Positions 42,408 to 50,813 of a DNA stretch of 64,000 nt are shown here, piece by piece; position 1 is the first letter of the stretch; each line of letters starts with the position of its first letter. The translations under genes were made by a program, and so were the position numbers. The DNA is from CAZMGD01 sp964565705. GTDB lineage: Bacteria > Actinomycetota > Acidimicrobiia > Acidimicrobiales > Ilumatobacteraceae. The stretch covers positions 17,018 through 81,017 of the forward strand of contig CAZMGD010000003.1 of NCBI GenBank assembly GCA_964565705.1, read 5' to 3'. The notes beneath the pieces were generated by a model, which was not told the DNA's origin, ran no database searches, and saw only the letters and a list, made by a program, of their open reading frames with translations.

Positions 42408-42851
42408 ATGAGCACCGAACACATCGAATCGATCAAGCGGGTCAAGCAGCGCTACTTCGCGGCCGTCGACGCGAAGGACGCCGACGCATTGCGCGAGTGC
42501 TTCACGAGCGACGCGACGCTCGACTACGGACCCGGCAGCGCGCCGACGGTCGACGAGATGGTGGCCGACTACCCCCAGCTGCCACGAGAGGCAGACGGCA
42601 GCGTCTCCGTCCTCGATTCCCACCTCGGTGTACACGCCGAGATCGATCTGGTCAGCGACACCGAGGCGGTCGGCACCTGGGCGCTGCAGTTCCGGCGCGT
42701 CGATCGGACAGCCGGTACGGAGATGGTGTTGTACGGCGATTATCGCGACCAGTACGTCCTCGACGGCGACAGCTGGAAGATCCGATCGTGCATCTTCCGG
42801 ACGAGGTGGGGACGCATCGCACCCCTGCCACCCGGCACCATCTTCATCTGA
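42408..42851 (+). CDS. SnoaL-like/NTF2-fold protein
   Basis: 147 residues. IKRVKQRYFAAVDAKDADALRECFTSDATLDYG is the standard start of SnoaL-like NTF2-fold proteins, with a C-terminal sheet ending SCIFRTRWGRIAPLPPG. Family members include cyclases, dehydratases, isomerases and non-catalytic binding proteins. Three more NTF2-like proteins are in the window (47325, 52208, 62588), two of them in the same regulon. Third gene in the S3 operon. No catalytic residues can be assigned. Confidence 0.8.
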   Translation: MSTEHIESIKRVKQRYFAAVDAKDADALRECFTSDATLDYGPGSAPTVDEMVADYPQLPREADGSVSVLDSHLGVHAEIDLVSDTEAVGTWALQFRRVDRTAGTEMVLYGDYRDQYVLDGDSWKIRSCIFRTRWGRIAPLPPGTIFI

Positions 42852-42905
42852 CCGGTCGCGCCTCGACGCCGTGTCGCGGCGCTCGGCCGCCGCCAGAATG
42901 GTGTC

Positions 42906-43316
42906 ATGCCGGTCGCGTTCAACCACACGATCGTTCACGCCCGCGACGCGATGGAGTCCGCCACGTTCTTCAGCGAGATGCTGGGTCTCGACGCACCACG
43001 TCGCTTCGGCCCGTTCCTCGCCGTCGCCGTCGAGCACGGTGCGACGTTCGACTTCGCCCAGGTCGCAGACGGGGAGACCGTCCACCCCCAGCACTACGCG
43101 TTCCTCGTGACGGAGGACGACTTCGACAGCATCTACCGCCGAATCGTCGAGCGCGGGATCGAGCACTACCCCGAGCCGCACTTCGGGCGGACGAACGAGA
43201 TCAACCACAACGACGGCGGCCGCGGCGTCTACTGGTGTGACCCGAGCGGGCACTTCCTCGAGATCCTGACCGTGCCGTATGGGGGATGGCCACCGGGGTC
43301 GAGCCGCACGCCCTGA
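42906..43316 (+). CDS. Glyoxalase/VOC family protein
   Basis: 136 residues. FNHTIVHARDAMESATFFSEMLGLDAP, HYAFLVTEDDFDSIYRRIVERGI, NHNDGGRGVYWCDPSGHFLEILTVPYG: single-module VOC protein with candidate metal ligands His7, His62 (HYAF) and Glu near the C terminus (LEIL). May act as an isomerase, epimerase or small dioxygenase-like protein. Last gene in the S3 operon, ending 6 nt before the convergent sigma factor gene. Confidence 0.82.
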   Translation: MPVAFNHTIVHARDAMESATFFSEMLGLDAPRRFGPFLAVAVEHGATFDFAQVADGETVHPQHYAFLVTEDDFDSIYRRIVERGIEHYPEPHFGRTNEINHNDGGRGVYWCDPSGHFLEILTVPYGGWPPGSSRTP

Positions 43317-43322
43317 CCGCCG

Positions 43323-44480
43323 TCAGCGCGCGTGGCGGAGGATCTGGTTGACCCGCGCGGCCTGTCTCGTCTGGTGGTCGCGTTCTGCGAGGTTCGGGGC
43401 GTTGCGGGCTGCCTCTGCGTAGAGACGGGCAGCGCGCTCGAGATCACCGTTGCGCTCGTGGAGGTACGCGGCGACCGCTTCGCGGCGCGGGATGTGTTCG
43501 GCGACCTCGGCAAGCGCGGCCAACCCCGCGGGCGCGCCGTCTGCCTCGCCGATCGCGACCGCACGGTTGAGCCGCACGATCGGGGTGTCGGCGAACCGGA
43601 GCAGCTCGTCGTACCACTCCACGATCTGCACCCAGTCGGTCTCCTCGAAGCGCGACGCGTCGGCATGGAGCGCAGCGATCGCCGCTTGCGACTGGTACTC
43701 GCCGAGCTGATCGCGGGCCAGGGCGGCCTGGATGATGGCGATCCCCTCGGCGATCAGCTCGGTGTCCCACCGCGTGCGGTCCTGTTCGGCGAGCGGCACG
43801 ATCCTTCCGTCCAGTCCGGTGCGGCTGCGCCGCCGCGAGTGGTGCAGCAGCATCAGCGCCAGCAGCCCCTCGACCTCGGGGAGGTCGGCCAGTGCCCGGA
43901 GCTGGCGGGTGAGCCGGATCGCCTCGGCCGCGAGATCGACGTCGCCCGAGTAGCCCTCGTTGAAGACCAGGTAGAGCACGCGCATCACCGTGCGCGGGTC
44001 GCCAGGTTGTCCGAGACCGACGTTGCCGAGCGTGCGCTTCGCCCGGCTGATGCGCTGGGCCATGGTGCGCTCGGGCACCAGGTAGGCCTGGGCGATCTGA
44101 CGGGTCGTGAGCCCGCCCACCGCCCGCAACGTCAGCGCGACCGCCGACGAAGGAGTCAGATCGGGATGGGCGCAGAGGAAGTAGAGGTCCAAGGTGTCGT
44201 CCCCGCCGACCGCCGCACCCGTCGGCGGCTCGGTGTCGACGCGGACCTCGCGAGCCCGGCGAGCGGAGCCGGACCGCGCCATGTCGATGAAGGAGCGCCA
44301 GGCGACGGTGACGAGCCATGCCTGAGGGTCGAGCGGGGGCCCGGTCTGCCAGGTCGAGAGCGCACGGATGAGCGCCTCCTGGACGGCGTCCTCGGCCGTC
44401 GCGAAGTCCGCACCGCGACGGACGAGGACGCTCAGCACCCGCGGGACGAGCTCGCGCAGCTCGGCCTCGTCCACGCTCAC
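43323..44480 (-). CDS. ECF-type RNA polymerase sigma factor with C-terminal extension (ECF42-like)
   Basis: 385 residues, GTG 44480. Sigma region 2 (VLVRRGADFATAEDAVQEALIRALSTWQ, WLVTVAWRSFIDMARSGSARRAREV), region 4 (LTLRAVGGLTTRQIAQAYLVPERTMAQRISRAKRTL), then a 200-residue helical extension (DUF6596/TPR-like) with RVLYLVFNEGYSGDVDLAAEAIRL and IVRLNRAVAIGEADG. This is the plan of ECF42 sigma factors, which are linked to YCII/DGPF proteins. Its GTG overlaps the YCII stop (GTGA), confirming the pair. No anti-sigma gene is seen; the C-terminal extension may regulate activity. Confidence 0.9.
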   Translation of the reverse strand: MSVDEAELRELVPRVLSVLVRRGADFATAEDAVQEALIRALSTWQTGPPLDPQAWLVTVAWRSFIDMARSGSARRAREVRVDTEPPTGAAVGGDDTLDLYFLCAHPDLTPSSAVALTLRAVGGLTTRQIAQAYLVPERTMAQRISRAKRTLGNVGLGQPGDPRTVMRVLYLVFNEGYSGDVDLAAEAIRLTRQLRALADLPEVEGLLALMLLHHSRRRSRTGLDGRIVPLAEQDRTRWDTELIAEGIAIIQAALARDQLGEYQSQAAIAALHADASRFEETDWVQIVEWYDELLRFADTPIVRLNRAVAIGEADGAPAGLAALAEVAEHIPRREAVAAYLHERNGDLERAARLYAEAARNAPNLAERDHQTRQAARVNQILRHAR

Positions 44481-44884
44481 TCGGCCACGGTGGGCGGTGC
44501 CGTGAGGAACGGTCGGACCTCCAACCATTCGTGGATCGGCTTCCCACCGGCGCCCGGCGCTGCCGACAGCTCGCCAGCGAGCTCGATCGCTCGGTCGTGG
44601 CTGTCGACGTCGATGACCATCCATCCGGCAATGAGATCCTTGGTCTCGGCGAATGGTCCATCGGTCACCGGTGGCCGCCCCTCACCGTCGGAGCGGACCC
44701 ACAGGCCGTCGGGCGACAGGGCCTGCCCGTCGACGAACTCGCCGGTGTCCTCGAGCCGGGCGGCGAAGTCGTTCATGTACCGGATGTGGGCCTCGACCTC
44801 CTCGGGCGTCCACTGATCCATCGGCACGTCGTTGTCCGGCGCCGGCGCGCCTCGGTAGTGCTTGAGCAACAGGTACTTGGCCAT
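44477..44884 (-). CDS. YCII-related protein (DGPF domain), ECF42 partner
   Basis: 135 residues, ATG 44884 with GAGGAG. MAKYLLLKHYRGAP, GQALSPDGLWVR and the name-giving VTDGPFAETKDLIAGWMVIDVDSHDRAIELAGELSAAPG. Dimeric alpha-beta fold related to YciI. Genes of this type nearly always adjoin ECF42 sigma factors, as here; role not established (possibly targets or sensors of the sigma factor). The promoter lies upstream of 44884. Confidence 0.88.
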   Translation of the reverse strand: MAKYLLLKHYRGAPAPDNDVPMDQWTPEEVEAHIRYMNDFAARLEDTGEFVDGQALSPDGLWVRSDGEGRPPVTDGPFAETKDLIAGWMVIDVDSHDRAIELAGELSAAPGAGGKPIHEWLEVRPFLTAPPTVAE

Positions 44885-44999
44885 CGTGTTCTCCTCGTGT
44901 GACGACGGCCCGCTGGCCGCGTCCACCCCTGGGACGGAGCAAGGTGTCCATTCTCGACATCGTCCATCCTGGCAAGGGCATCTCGATGGGGTCGATTGC

Positions 45000-45218
45000 C
45001 GGCCCCGACAGGACGAGGCGTGTCGCGCTCGCCGGCCGAACCGTGTCGAACACGAGGGCGAGGCGAGTCGGCCTGTCTCGGACGGCCTACCTCCGGCGGG
45101 CACTGAGCGCGAGCACGTCCTCGACGGGCATCCGGTGACGCTCGACCACCTCGCGCGGGCGGCCCACCTCGCTGCAGATCTCGACGACCCCGATGTGATG
45201 TCCGACGCCTGGTCGTGA
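45000..45218 (+). pseudogene. Degraded VapB-type antitoxin
   Basis: One frame gives ARRVGLSRTAYLRRALSA, the ribbon-helix-helix part of VapB; another gives EREHVLDGHPVTLDHLARA and AHLAADLDDPDVMSDAWS ending in TGA 45216-45218. These are the N and C parts of a single VapB family protein joined by a frameshift near 45110. The region before 45000 is too decayed to place a start. The last codons overlap the GTG of the toxin remnant (GTGA), as in intact vapBC pairs. Confidence 0.7.
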
Positions 45219-45452
45219 CGACCTGGCTCATCGACAAGTCGGCGATCGGGCGGCTTCAGGATCGAGGACCGCGCGCTCGAGGTCCAGTCAGCGCTCGCAG
45301 ATCGTGGGCAGCACCGCGCCCCGTCGATTCCGGACCTGCCGATCGCCGCAACGGCCGAGCTTGCCAGGCTCACCGTCCTTCACGTCGACAAGGACTTCGA
45401 GCTGATCGCGTCGCTCACCCAGCAGCCGGTCGAGCGCCCCGACGTCGCGTGA
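45215..45452 (+). pseudogene. VapC-type PIN-domain toxin with internal deletion and frameshift
   Basis: Starts GTG 45215 as MTTWLIDKSAIGRL, the usual VapC N terminus with the first catalytic Asp. At about 45258 it jumps to another frame reading IEDRALEVQSALADRGQHRA (from 45261), then PDLPIAATAELARLTVLHVDKDFELIA to TGA 45450-45452, which is the C-terminal third. Compared with usual VapC proteins (about 130 residues) some 60-70 central residues are missing. Neither frame codes an active PIN nuclease. The upstream antitoxin is frameshifted too, so the module is dead. Confidence 0.8.
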
Positions 45453-45513
45453 CGACCCAGTCGGCGTTCAGCGAGGGTTGCCGGCAGTGGCATGTGGATG
45501 GCATGATCGTGGC

Positions 45514-45750
45514 ATGCCACGAACCCGACTGAGCACCACGGTCGACGGAGAACTTCTCGACCACGTTCGGCAGATGCGGGTCGGAGCCAGCGATGCCGAG
45601 CTCGTCGACGAGGCGTTGGCGGCGCTCCTCGCCCGGCATCGGGCTGCGGAGATCGACGCGTCATATGCGGCGACGTACGCCGCGCATCCCCTGGACGAGC
45701 CCGATGAGTGGGGCGATCTCGAGTCCTTCCGGGCCGCTGTCTCACGATGA
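45514..45750 (+). CDS. MazE-like antitoxin (ribbon-helix-helix type)
   Basis: 78 residues: MPRTRLSTTVDGELLDHVRQ, GASDAELVDEALAALLARHRAAEIDASYAATYAAHPLDEPDEWGDL. A short DNA-binding N part and an acidic C-terminal tail that would cover the toxin. The TGA overlaps the toxin ATG (ATGA), the normal antitoxin-toxin arrangement. Likely autoregulated with the toxin; no operator was identified. Confidence 0.82.
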   Translation: MPRTRLSTTVDGELLDHVRQMRVGASDAELVDEALAALLARHRAAEIDASYAATYAAHPLDEPDEWGDLESFRAAVSR

Positions 45751-46073
45751 CCGACCTCCCTCGTCGTGGTGAGGTGTGGTGGTGTGAGCCGCCCGAGATC
45801 GGTCGACGTCCCATCGTGGTGCTCTCGCGGGATGCAGCCATTCCGCGGCTGCGCCGGGCGCTGATCGCTCCGTGCACGACGACGATCCGCGGTCTGGCGA
45901 GCGAGGTGGTGTTGGAACCCGGGCAGGACCCGGTGCCCCGGAAGAGCGCCGTGAACCTCGACTCGGTGGAGTCGGTGTCGGTGGGGTTGCTCGTCGAGCG
46001 AATCGGTCGGGTCAGCGACACACGGATGGGGGAGATCTGCGCCGCGCTCGAGGTGGCGACCGACTGTCGGTGA
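45747..46073 (+). CDS. MazF/PemK family toxin (mRNA interferase)
   Basis: 108 residues. RRGEVWWCEPPEIGRRPIVVLSRDAAIPRL, IAPCTTTIRGLASEVVLEPG, SAVNLDSVESVSVGLLVERIGRVSDTRMGEICAALEVATDC. The usual MazF motifs are intact: GEVWW, the RP-IVVLS strand and the conserved Thr-Thr segment. Cuts RNA at short motifs when not bound by the antitoxin. It sits directly beside the dead VapBC pair, so this is a toxin-antitoxin hot spot. Confidence 0.88.
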   Translation: MTDLPRRGEVWWCEPPEIGRRPIVVLSRDAAIPRLRRALIAPCTTTIRGLASEVVLEPGQDPVPRKSAVNLDSVESVSVGLLVERIGRVSDTRMGEICAALEVATDCR

Positions 46074-46116
46074 TGGTGCTGCCCCCGGGTGCCGTCTCGC
46101 CGATGCCCCGGGAACA

Positions 46117-47244
46117 TCACGGCGGCGCGCGGCCGTGGAGGAACTTGTCGCGGTTGTGGGAGGTGCACTGGAGGCGGCCGTTCTCGTAGGAGGTGGGCCC
46201 GCCGTCCTCGACGGGGATGATGTGGTCGACGTCGCAGTGGGCGATGGGCTCGTCGCATCCGGCGGGGTGGGTGCAGTGGCGGTCGCGGACCTGGATGGCT
46301 CGGCGGAGCCACCCGCGGAACGTGCGCTGATCCGACACACCGAGCAGGTGCTTCGCATCGTCGAACACGAAGCTCTGCACCTCGGTCGCGGAGAGGTGGG
46401 GCACGACCAGCCCGGGCGTGACGACCGTCCCCGACGACAACTGGCAGAGGCGGGCCACCGTCTCGGTGCCGGCCAGGATGCAGACCAGTGGCTCCGGGCG
46501 CCGACCGCTGGCGGGCGCGGTGTGGGCCCGCACCGCCATCTCGACGAGTGCTGCCGCCCGCCGAGCAACCTGGGAGCGCTTCACGCCGTCGCGCCGGTCG
46601 GCTCGGTACAGGTCGTGCTCGATGCGGCGCAGCGCTTCGCGGAACATCGCACCGCCGACGGGATCGAGCGCGCCACGGAGGTGCACCGTGCCCTCGAAGG
46701 TCTCGGTCGCGGTCAGCGATGTGGCATCGAGCAGGTCGCGCCCTGCACGTTCGCAGCCGTCGGGATCGACTCGGTGGCACCAGTACTGCACGATCTGCTT
46801 GACCTCGGCGAAGCGCATCGTCCTGCACTGGGTGAGCATCCAGTCCTCGTCACCGGCGAACGCCGACGAGCGCACCTCGTTGCTGTTCGCCTTCGCCAGC
46901 AGGTCGACGTGCGCGCCGGAGATCGCCCCGTGTTGCAAAGCGTCGAGCGTCGCCGGCATCGTCCGCAGCGCCTTGGCCCGGCGCACGAAGGTGCGTGCCT
47001 CGTTCGCCGAGAGGTTGCCGTCGCGAGACAGTCGCGCCCAGGCCGCCCTCGATCCGTCCGACCGCCAGATGCTCTTCTGCTCCCAGACCCCGACGGCGCG
47101 CACGATCGCTGCCAGCAAGCGGCTGCTTCCACGGGCGAGGCCGATCGCGATCTCGTTCAGTTCGATATCGGACACGTCGTCGAGGTCGATCGCTTGCAGC
47201 TCGTCGAGCGTCTCGGCGAGGTGTTCGAGCGCTGCCACTCCCAT
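46117..47244 (-). CDS. DUF222 HNH endonuclease family protein (13E12-type)
   Basis: 375 residues. N-terminal DUF222 helical domain (ELNEIAIGLARGSSRLLAAIVRAV, ARTFVRRAKALRTMPATLDALQHGAISGAHVDLLAKA) and a C-terminal HNH nuclease: RHCTHPAGCDEPIAHCDVDHIIPVEDGGPTSYENGRLQCTSHNRDKF with the Cys pairs and His-Asn-His set. These repeated-family proteins are common in actinobacterial genomes, often near phage or mobile regions. Function is unknown. It belongs to the island without operator sites. Confidence 0.9.
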   Translation of the reverse strand: MGVAALEHLAETLDELQAIDLDDVSDIELNEIAIGLARGSSRLLAAIVRAVGVWEQKSIWRSDGSRAAWARLSRDGNLSANEARTFVRRAKALRTMPATLDALQHGAISGAHVDLLAKANSNEVRSSAFAGDEDWMLTQCRTMRFAEVKQIVQYWCHRVDPDGCERAGRDLLDATSLTATETFEGTVHLRGALDPVGGAMFREALRRIEHDLYRADRRDGVKRSQVARRAAALVEMAVRAHTAPASGRRPEPLVCILAGTETVARLCQLSSGTVVTPGLVVPHLSATEVQSFVFDDAKHLLGVSDQRTFRGWLRRAIQVRDRHCTHPAGCDEPIAHCDVDHIIPVEDGGPTSYENGRLQCTSHNRDKFLHGRAPP

Positions 47245-47324
47245 GGCGCAACGCTAGCGAACAGGTGTTCGATCGACAACCTTCGTACCGAGATCCCTCG
47301 GGTTCTGGGCCGTCTGTACGGCCG

Positions 47325-47768
47325 TCAGGGAGTCGGGCCGAGGGCGGCGAGTGCCTCCTCTTGCCGATCGCTCCACGAGAGCGTGTCGACCATGTGCGCG
47401 CTGCGCCATCCGTCGACCGTCCGCACCATCCGATGCGTGTACCACCCTCCGCAGAAGAACTGCGCGCCCGTGACCGTGCGCATCTGGCAGAAGTAGCCGG
47501 CGCGCAACGACGCCTCGTCGCCGTCGAGGCCGATCTCGATGTTCGACACGAGGTGCTGCGAGTCCGGGAACGCGGGCATCGTCGCTGCGACCCACGCGAG
47601 CACCTCGTCCAGCGCTGCGGCCGGACCGCCGACCGAGGTGTAGTCGATCGTCGCCTCGGGCGTGAACACCGTCCGCAGCAGCGGCCAGTCCTGCGCGTCC
47701 ATCGCCCGCGCGTACCGGTGCAACACGGCGTGGATCTCGAAGTGATCGGAGATCGTGTGCAGGTCCAT
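47325..47768 (-). CDS. SnoaL-like/NTF2-fold protein
   Basis: 147 residues. ISDHFEIHAVLHRYARAMDAQDWPLLRTVFTPEATIDYTSVGG is typical of the SnoaL_4-like group; it includes Asp and His residues found in scytalone-dehydratase-like relatives (Tyr/His/Asp in the cavity). Start ATG 47768 overlaps the CoxL stop (TGATG). Last gene of the leftward S4 operon. Could be a dehydratase or isomerase; not proven. Confidence 0.8.
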   Translation of the reverse strand: MDLHTISDHFEIHAVLHRYARAMDAQDWPLLRTVFTPEATIDYTSVGGPAAALDEVLAWVAATMPAFPDSQHLVSNIEIGLDGDEASLRAGYFCQMRTVTGAQFFCGGWYTHRMVRTVDGWRSAHMVDTLSWSDRQEEALAALGPTP

Positions 47769-50047
47769 CACGCGCTGCCCTGGATCGCGCGCCAGACGCG
47801 CTCGGGGGTGGCGGGCATCTCGATGTGGCGCACGCCGAGGTGGGAGAGCGCGTCGACGACCGCGCTCTGCACGGCCGGCGTCGAGCCGGTCGTGCCGGAC
47901 TCGCCGATGCCCTTCGCGCCGAGCGGGTTGACGGGGGTCGGCGTCTCGTGCTCCACCAGCTCGAACATCGGGAGCTCGGCGGCCGAGATGAACGCGTAGT
48001 CGGCGAGGTTCGCCGTGCGCGGGTTGCCGTCCTCGTCGTAGGCCACCTGTTCGAGCAGCGCCTGGGCGACGCCCTGGGCGATGCCGCCGTGCAGCTGGCC
48101 GTCGGTCAGCAACGGGTTGAGGATGGTGCCGGCGTCGTCGCAGGCGACGAGGCGGATGAGGCGCACGTCGCCGGTCTCGGTGTCGACCTCCACCACTGCG
48201 ACGTGGGTGCCAAACGGATACGTCGCGTTGCTGGCCACGAAGCGCGACGAGACGTCCAGCTCGACCGAACGCTCCTTCGCGTGGGCGGCGACCTCGGCCC
48301 ACGACAGCGCGACCGCCGGCGTGCCGGCCACGTGGAGGCAACCCTCGCCGACGACGATGTCGGCAGGATCGGCCTCGAGCACCTCGCCGGCCAACGACCG
48401 GGCGAGCGTGAGCAGCTCGCCGCTGGCCTGCTGGACCGCGGCGCCACCCTGTTGCAGACCGCGCGAACCGTACGTTCCACCGCCGGCCGGGATCAGGTCG
48501 GTGTCGCCGTGCAGCACCGTGACATCGGCCATCGCAACGCCGAGCACCTCGGCGACGAGCATCGAGAACGCGGTGTCGTGGCCCTGACCGTGCGGCGACG
48601 TGCCGGCGTACACGGTCACGCGCCCGTCGACGTCGACGGCGAGGCGTGCACCCTCGCTCTTCTCGCCAGCGGTGGCCGAGTTGCCGGTGACCTCCACGTA
48701 GCAGCTGACGCCGATGCCGATCTGCACGACGTCGCCGCGCTCGCGCCGTGCTTGCTGCTCGGCCCGCAGCGCCGCGTAGTCGGCGCGCTCGAGCGCCGCG
48801 TCGAGTGCCGACTCGTACGCCCCGCAGTCGTACACGGCGCCGACGGCCGTCGGCCGGTCCGAGGAGAACGGGGGGATCAGGTTGCGGCGGCGCACGTGCA
48901 CCGGATCGAGACCGATCTCGGCGGCGAACAGGTCCATCGCCCGCTCGATCGCCGCGGCGGCCTCTGGTCGCCCCGAGCCGCGGTACGCGGCGACCGGTGT
49001 GGTGTTGGTGACCACCGACCGGGCCGTGCACTCGACTCGCTCGATGTCGTACACGCCGCTCGTCATCGGCCTGGTCAGCATCACGGGGATCAGGGCGCCG
49101 AACGCGGGCACGGCACCGGCGTCCTGGGTGATGTCGAGCCGGTAGGCCTCGACCCGACCTCCACGCGTCCCCCCGATCGTGATCCGGTGCAGCTGTCCAC
49201 GCCCGTGGAACAACCCGACCATGCTCTCCGTGCGCGTCTCCGTCCACCGCAGCGGCCGGCCGATCGCCGCCGACAGGCCGCCGAGCATCAGCTCCTCGGG
49301 GTGCATCCCCGACTTCGGACCGAACCCGCCGCCCATGTCGGGCACGATCACGTGCACCCGTTCCTCGCCGCCGTAGATCTGGGCCAGCACGTCGCGCAGC
49401 ATGTGCGGCACCTGCGACGTCGCCCACTGGTGCAGCCTGCCGTCGGGCCCCCACGCGCACGCCGCCGAGCGGACCTCCAGTGGGCACGGCGCGAGGCGCT
49501 GGTTCAGGAACGTCGCCTCGACCACGACCTCGCAGCCGTCGAACAGATCGTCGGAGGGCGGGGGGACGCCCATCCACGAGCCGTCCATCACGAGGTTGGT
49601 GCCGAGTTCGGGATACAGCAGCACCTCGCCGGTGAGGGCCGCCTCGATGCCGACCACGGCCGGCAACACGTCGATGTCGGCGACCACGGCCTCGGCCGCG
49701 TCCGCGGCCTGCGCCGCTGTCTCGGCGACGATCGCGGCGATCGGCTCACCGACGAAGCGGACCCGCCCCGAGGCGAGCGGCGTCGTGGCGATGCCGGGGT
49801 TGAACGGGTTGGGCTGCGGCTCCAGGCCGAGGTCGGCCGCGGTGACGACCGCGAGCACGCCGGGCATCGCCCGCGCGTCGCTGGCGTCGATCGAGCGGAT
49901 GTCGCCGTGGGCGACCTGCGAGCGGGCGTAGGCGACGAACGCTGCCCCGTCCAGCAACGGATCGCACACGTCGGCGACGTACGTGCCACCGGCCGTCAGC
50001 AGCCGCGGATCCTCGACCCGCCGGACCCGGTTCCCGAGGATGCTCAT
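47768..50047 (-). CDS. Xanthine dehydrogenase-family molybdopterin-binding subunit (CoxL/aldehyde oxidase type)
   Basis: 759 residues. NRVRRVEDPRLLTAGGTYVADV start, RFVGEPIAAIVAETAAQAADAAEAV, PDMGGGFGPKSGMHPEELML, AAYRGSGRPEAAAAIERAMDLFA (active-site loop as in aldehyde-oxidase-type enzymes, not the Cys loop AYxCSFR of true CO dehydrogenase), GTSPHGQGHDTAFSMLVAE (Mo-MCD binding) and GAKGIGESGTTGSTPAVQSAV (catalytic Glu). It hydroxylates an aldehyde or N-heteroaromatic at C-H. No medium FAD (CoxM) or small 2Fe-2S (CoxS) subunit gene is in the window, so the partners must lie elsewhere. Co-operonic with the hydratase-aldolase, whose product is an aldehyde: oxidation of that aldehyde is the natural guess. 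Confidence 0.92.
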   Translation of the reverse strand: MSILGNRVRRVEDPRLLTAGGTYVADVCDPLLDGAAFVAYARSQVAHGDIRSIDASDARAMPGVLAVVTAADLGLEPQPNPFNPGIATTPLASGRVRFVGEPIAAIVAETAAQAADAAEAVVADIDVLPAVVGIEAALTGEVLLYPELGTNLVMDGSWMGVPPPSDDLFDGCEVVVEATFLNQRLAPCPLEVRSAACAWGPDGRLHQWATSQVPHMLRDVLAQIYGGEERVHVIVPDMGGGFGPKSGMHPEELMLGGLSAAIGRPLRWTETRTESMVGLFHGRGQLHRITIGGTRGGRVEAYRLDITQDAGAVPAFGALIPVMLTRPMTSGVYDIERVECTARSVVTNTTPVAAYRGSGRPEAAAAIERAMDLFAAEIGLDPVHVRRRNLIPPFSSDRPTAVGAVYDCGAYESALDAALERADYAALRAEQQARRERGDVVQIGIGVSCYVEVTGNSATAGEKSEGARLAVDVDGRVTVYAGTSPHGQGHDTAFSMLVAEVLGVAMADVTVLHGDTDLIPAGGGTYGSRGLQQGGAAVQQASGELLTLARSLAGEVLEADPADIVVGEGCLHVAGTPAVALSWAEVAAHAKERSVELDVSSRFVASNATYPFGTHVAVVEVDTETGDVRLIRLVACDDAGTILNPLLTDGQLHGGIAQGVAQALLEQVAYDEDGNPRTANLADYAFISAAELPMFELVEHETPTPVNPLGAKGIGESGTTGSTPAVQSAVVDALSHLGVRHIEMPATPERVWRAIQGSA

Positions 50048-50051
50048 CGGC

Positions 50052-50813
50052 TCAGAACGTGTCCGGACGAACCAGCGCGTCGGTGCCGCCGTCGATCACC
50101 AGGAACGAGCCGACCAGGAAGCTCGCCGCAGGGGACAGCGCCCATGCGGCGGCCGAGGCGATCTCCGGCGGTTCGGCCCACGAGCCGCGCGGCACGGGCA
50201 CCGCATCCATCAGCGGCCCGAACTGCTCGTCGGCAAGTGCGCCGGCGGTGAGCCCGGTGTGGGTGTTGCCAGGCGCGAGCGCGTTGATCCGGATCCCGTC
50301 GGCCACCCACGCCGGCGCGTTGCGGCGCACGTAGAGGGCGAGCGCCCGCTTCGACCCCGAGTAGCCCATGCCGCCGTCGATCTTGCCGGACAGGTCGATC
50401 GCGGTCGCTTCGTCCCCGGTGAGGCAGGCCTCGACGATCGCCTCGTCGTACGGTGCGATCGTCGCCGCGATCGAGGATGCGACGATCGCCGCCGGCGCCT
50501 CGCCCAACGCCAGCGCAGGTCGCAGCCCCTCCAGCAGAGCGACGGCGCCGAAGAAGTTCACGGTTGCCTGCGCCACCGCGCCCACCTGCGGGCCGACACC
50601 GGCGAGTGCGGCGAGGCCGTCGAGGCGGCCGGCGCATGCATCGAGCACCTCCTCGACCGCGACCGCACGTCCGTCCGGTGTGGACAGGTCGACCACGACG
50701 TCGGCGTCGCGCTGATCGACCGTGATCACGCGATGGCCCTCGGCGCGCAGCTGCGCGGTGAGCGCGCGAGCGATGCCCGACGCGGCCCCCGAGACGCACA
50801 GGGTTCGCGTCAT
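50052..50813 (-). CDS. SDR family oxidoreductase (3alpha-hydroxysteroid dehydrogenase-like)
   Basis: 253 residues. LCVSGAASGIARALTAQLRAEGH, VDLSTPDGR (short, missing usual helix), LAALAGVGPQ, ASSIAATIAPYDEAIVEACLTGDEATAI insertion, YSGSKRALALYVRRNAP and GSFLVIDGGTDALV. The long loop between the Ser strand and the YxxxK helix and the shortened N-terminal half are features of 3alpha-HSD/carbonyl reductase-type SDRs. Start ATG overlaps the cupin stop (ATGA). Acts on a ring alcohol or dihydrodiol in the same operon (inference). Confidence 0.86.
   Translation of the reverse strand: MTRTLCVSGAASGIARALTAQLRAEGHRVITVDQRDADVVVDLSTPDGRAVAVEEVLDACAGRLDGLAALAGVGPQVGAVAQATVNFFGAVALLEGLRPALALGEAPAAIVASSIAATIAPYDEAIVEACLTGDEATAIDLSGKIDGGMGYSGSKRALALYVRRNAPAWVADGIRINALAPGNTHTGLTAGALADEQFGPLMDAVPVPRGSWAEPPEIASAAAWALSPAASFLVGSFLVIDGGTDALVRPDTF

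Noticed and set aside
47768..50047. True CO dehydrogenase large subunit
   Set aside because: The active-site loop reads AYRGSGRPE, not the Cys-containing loop of form I CO dehydrogenase, and coxMS are absent.
47825..50251. 808-codon frame opposite the CoxL gene
   Set aside because: Composition is Arg/Asp/Gly-heavy low-complexity shadow; the minus-strand CoxL shows full family motifs.
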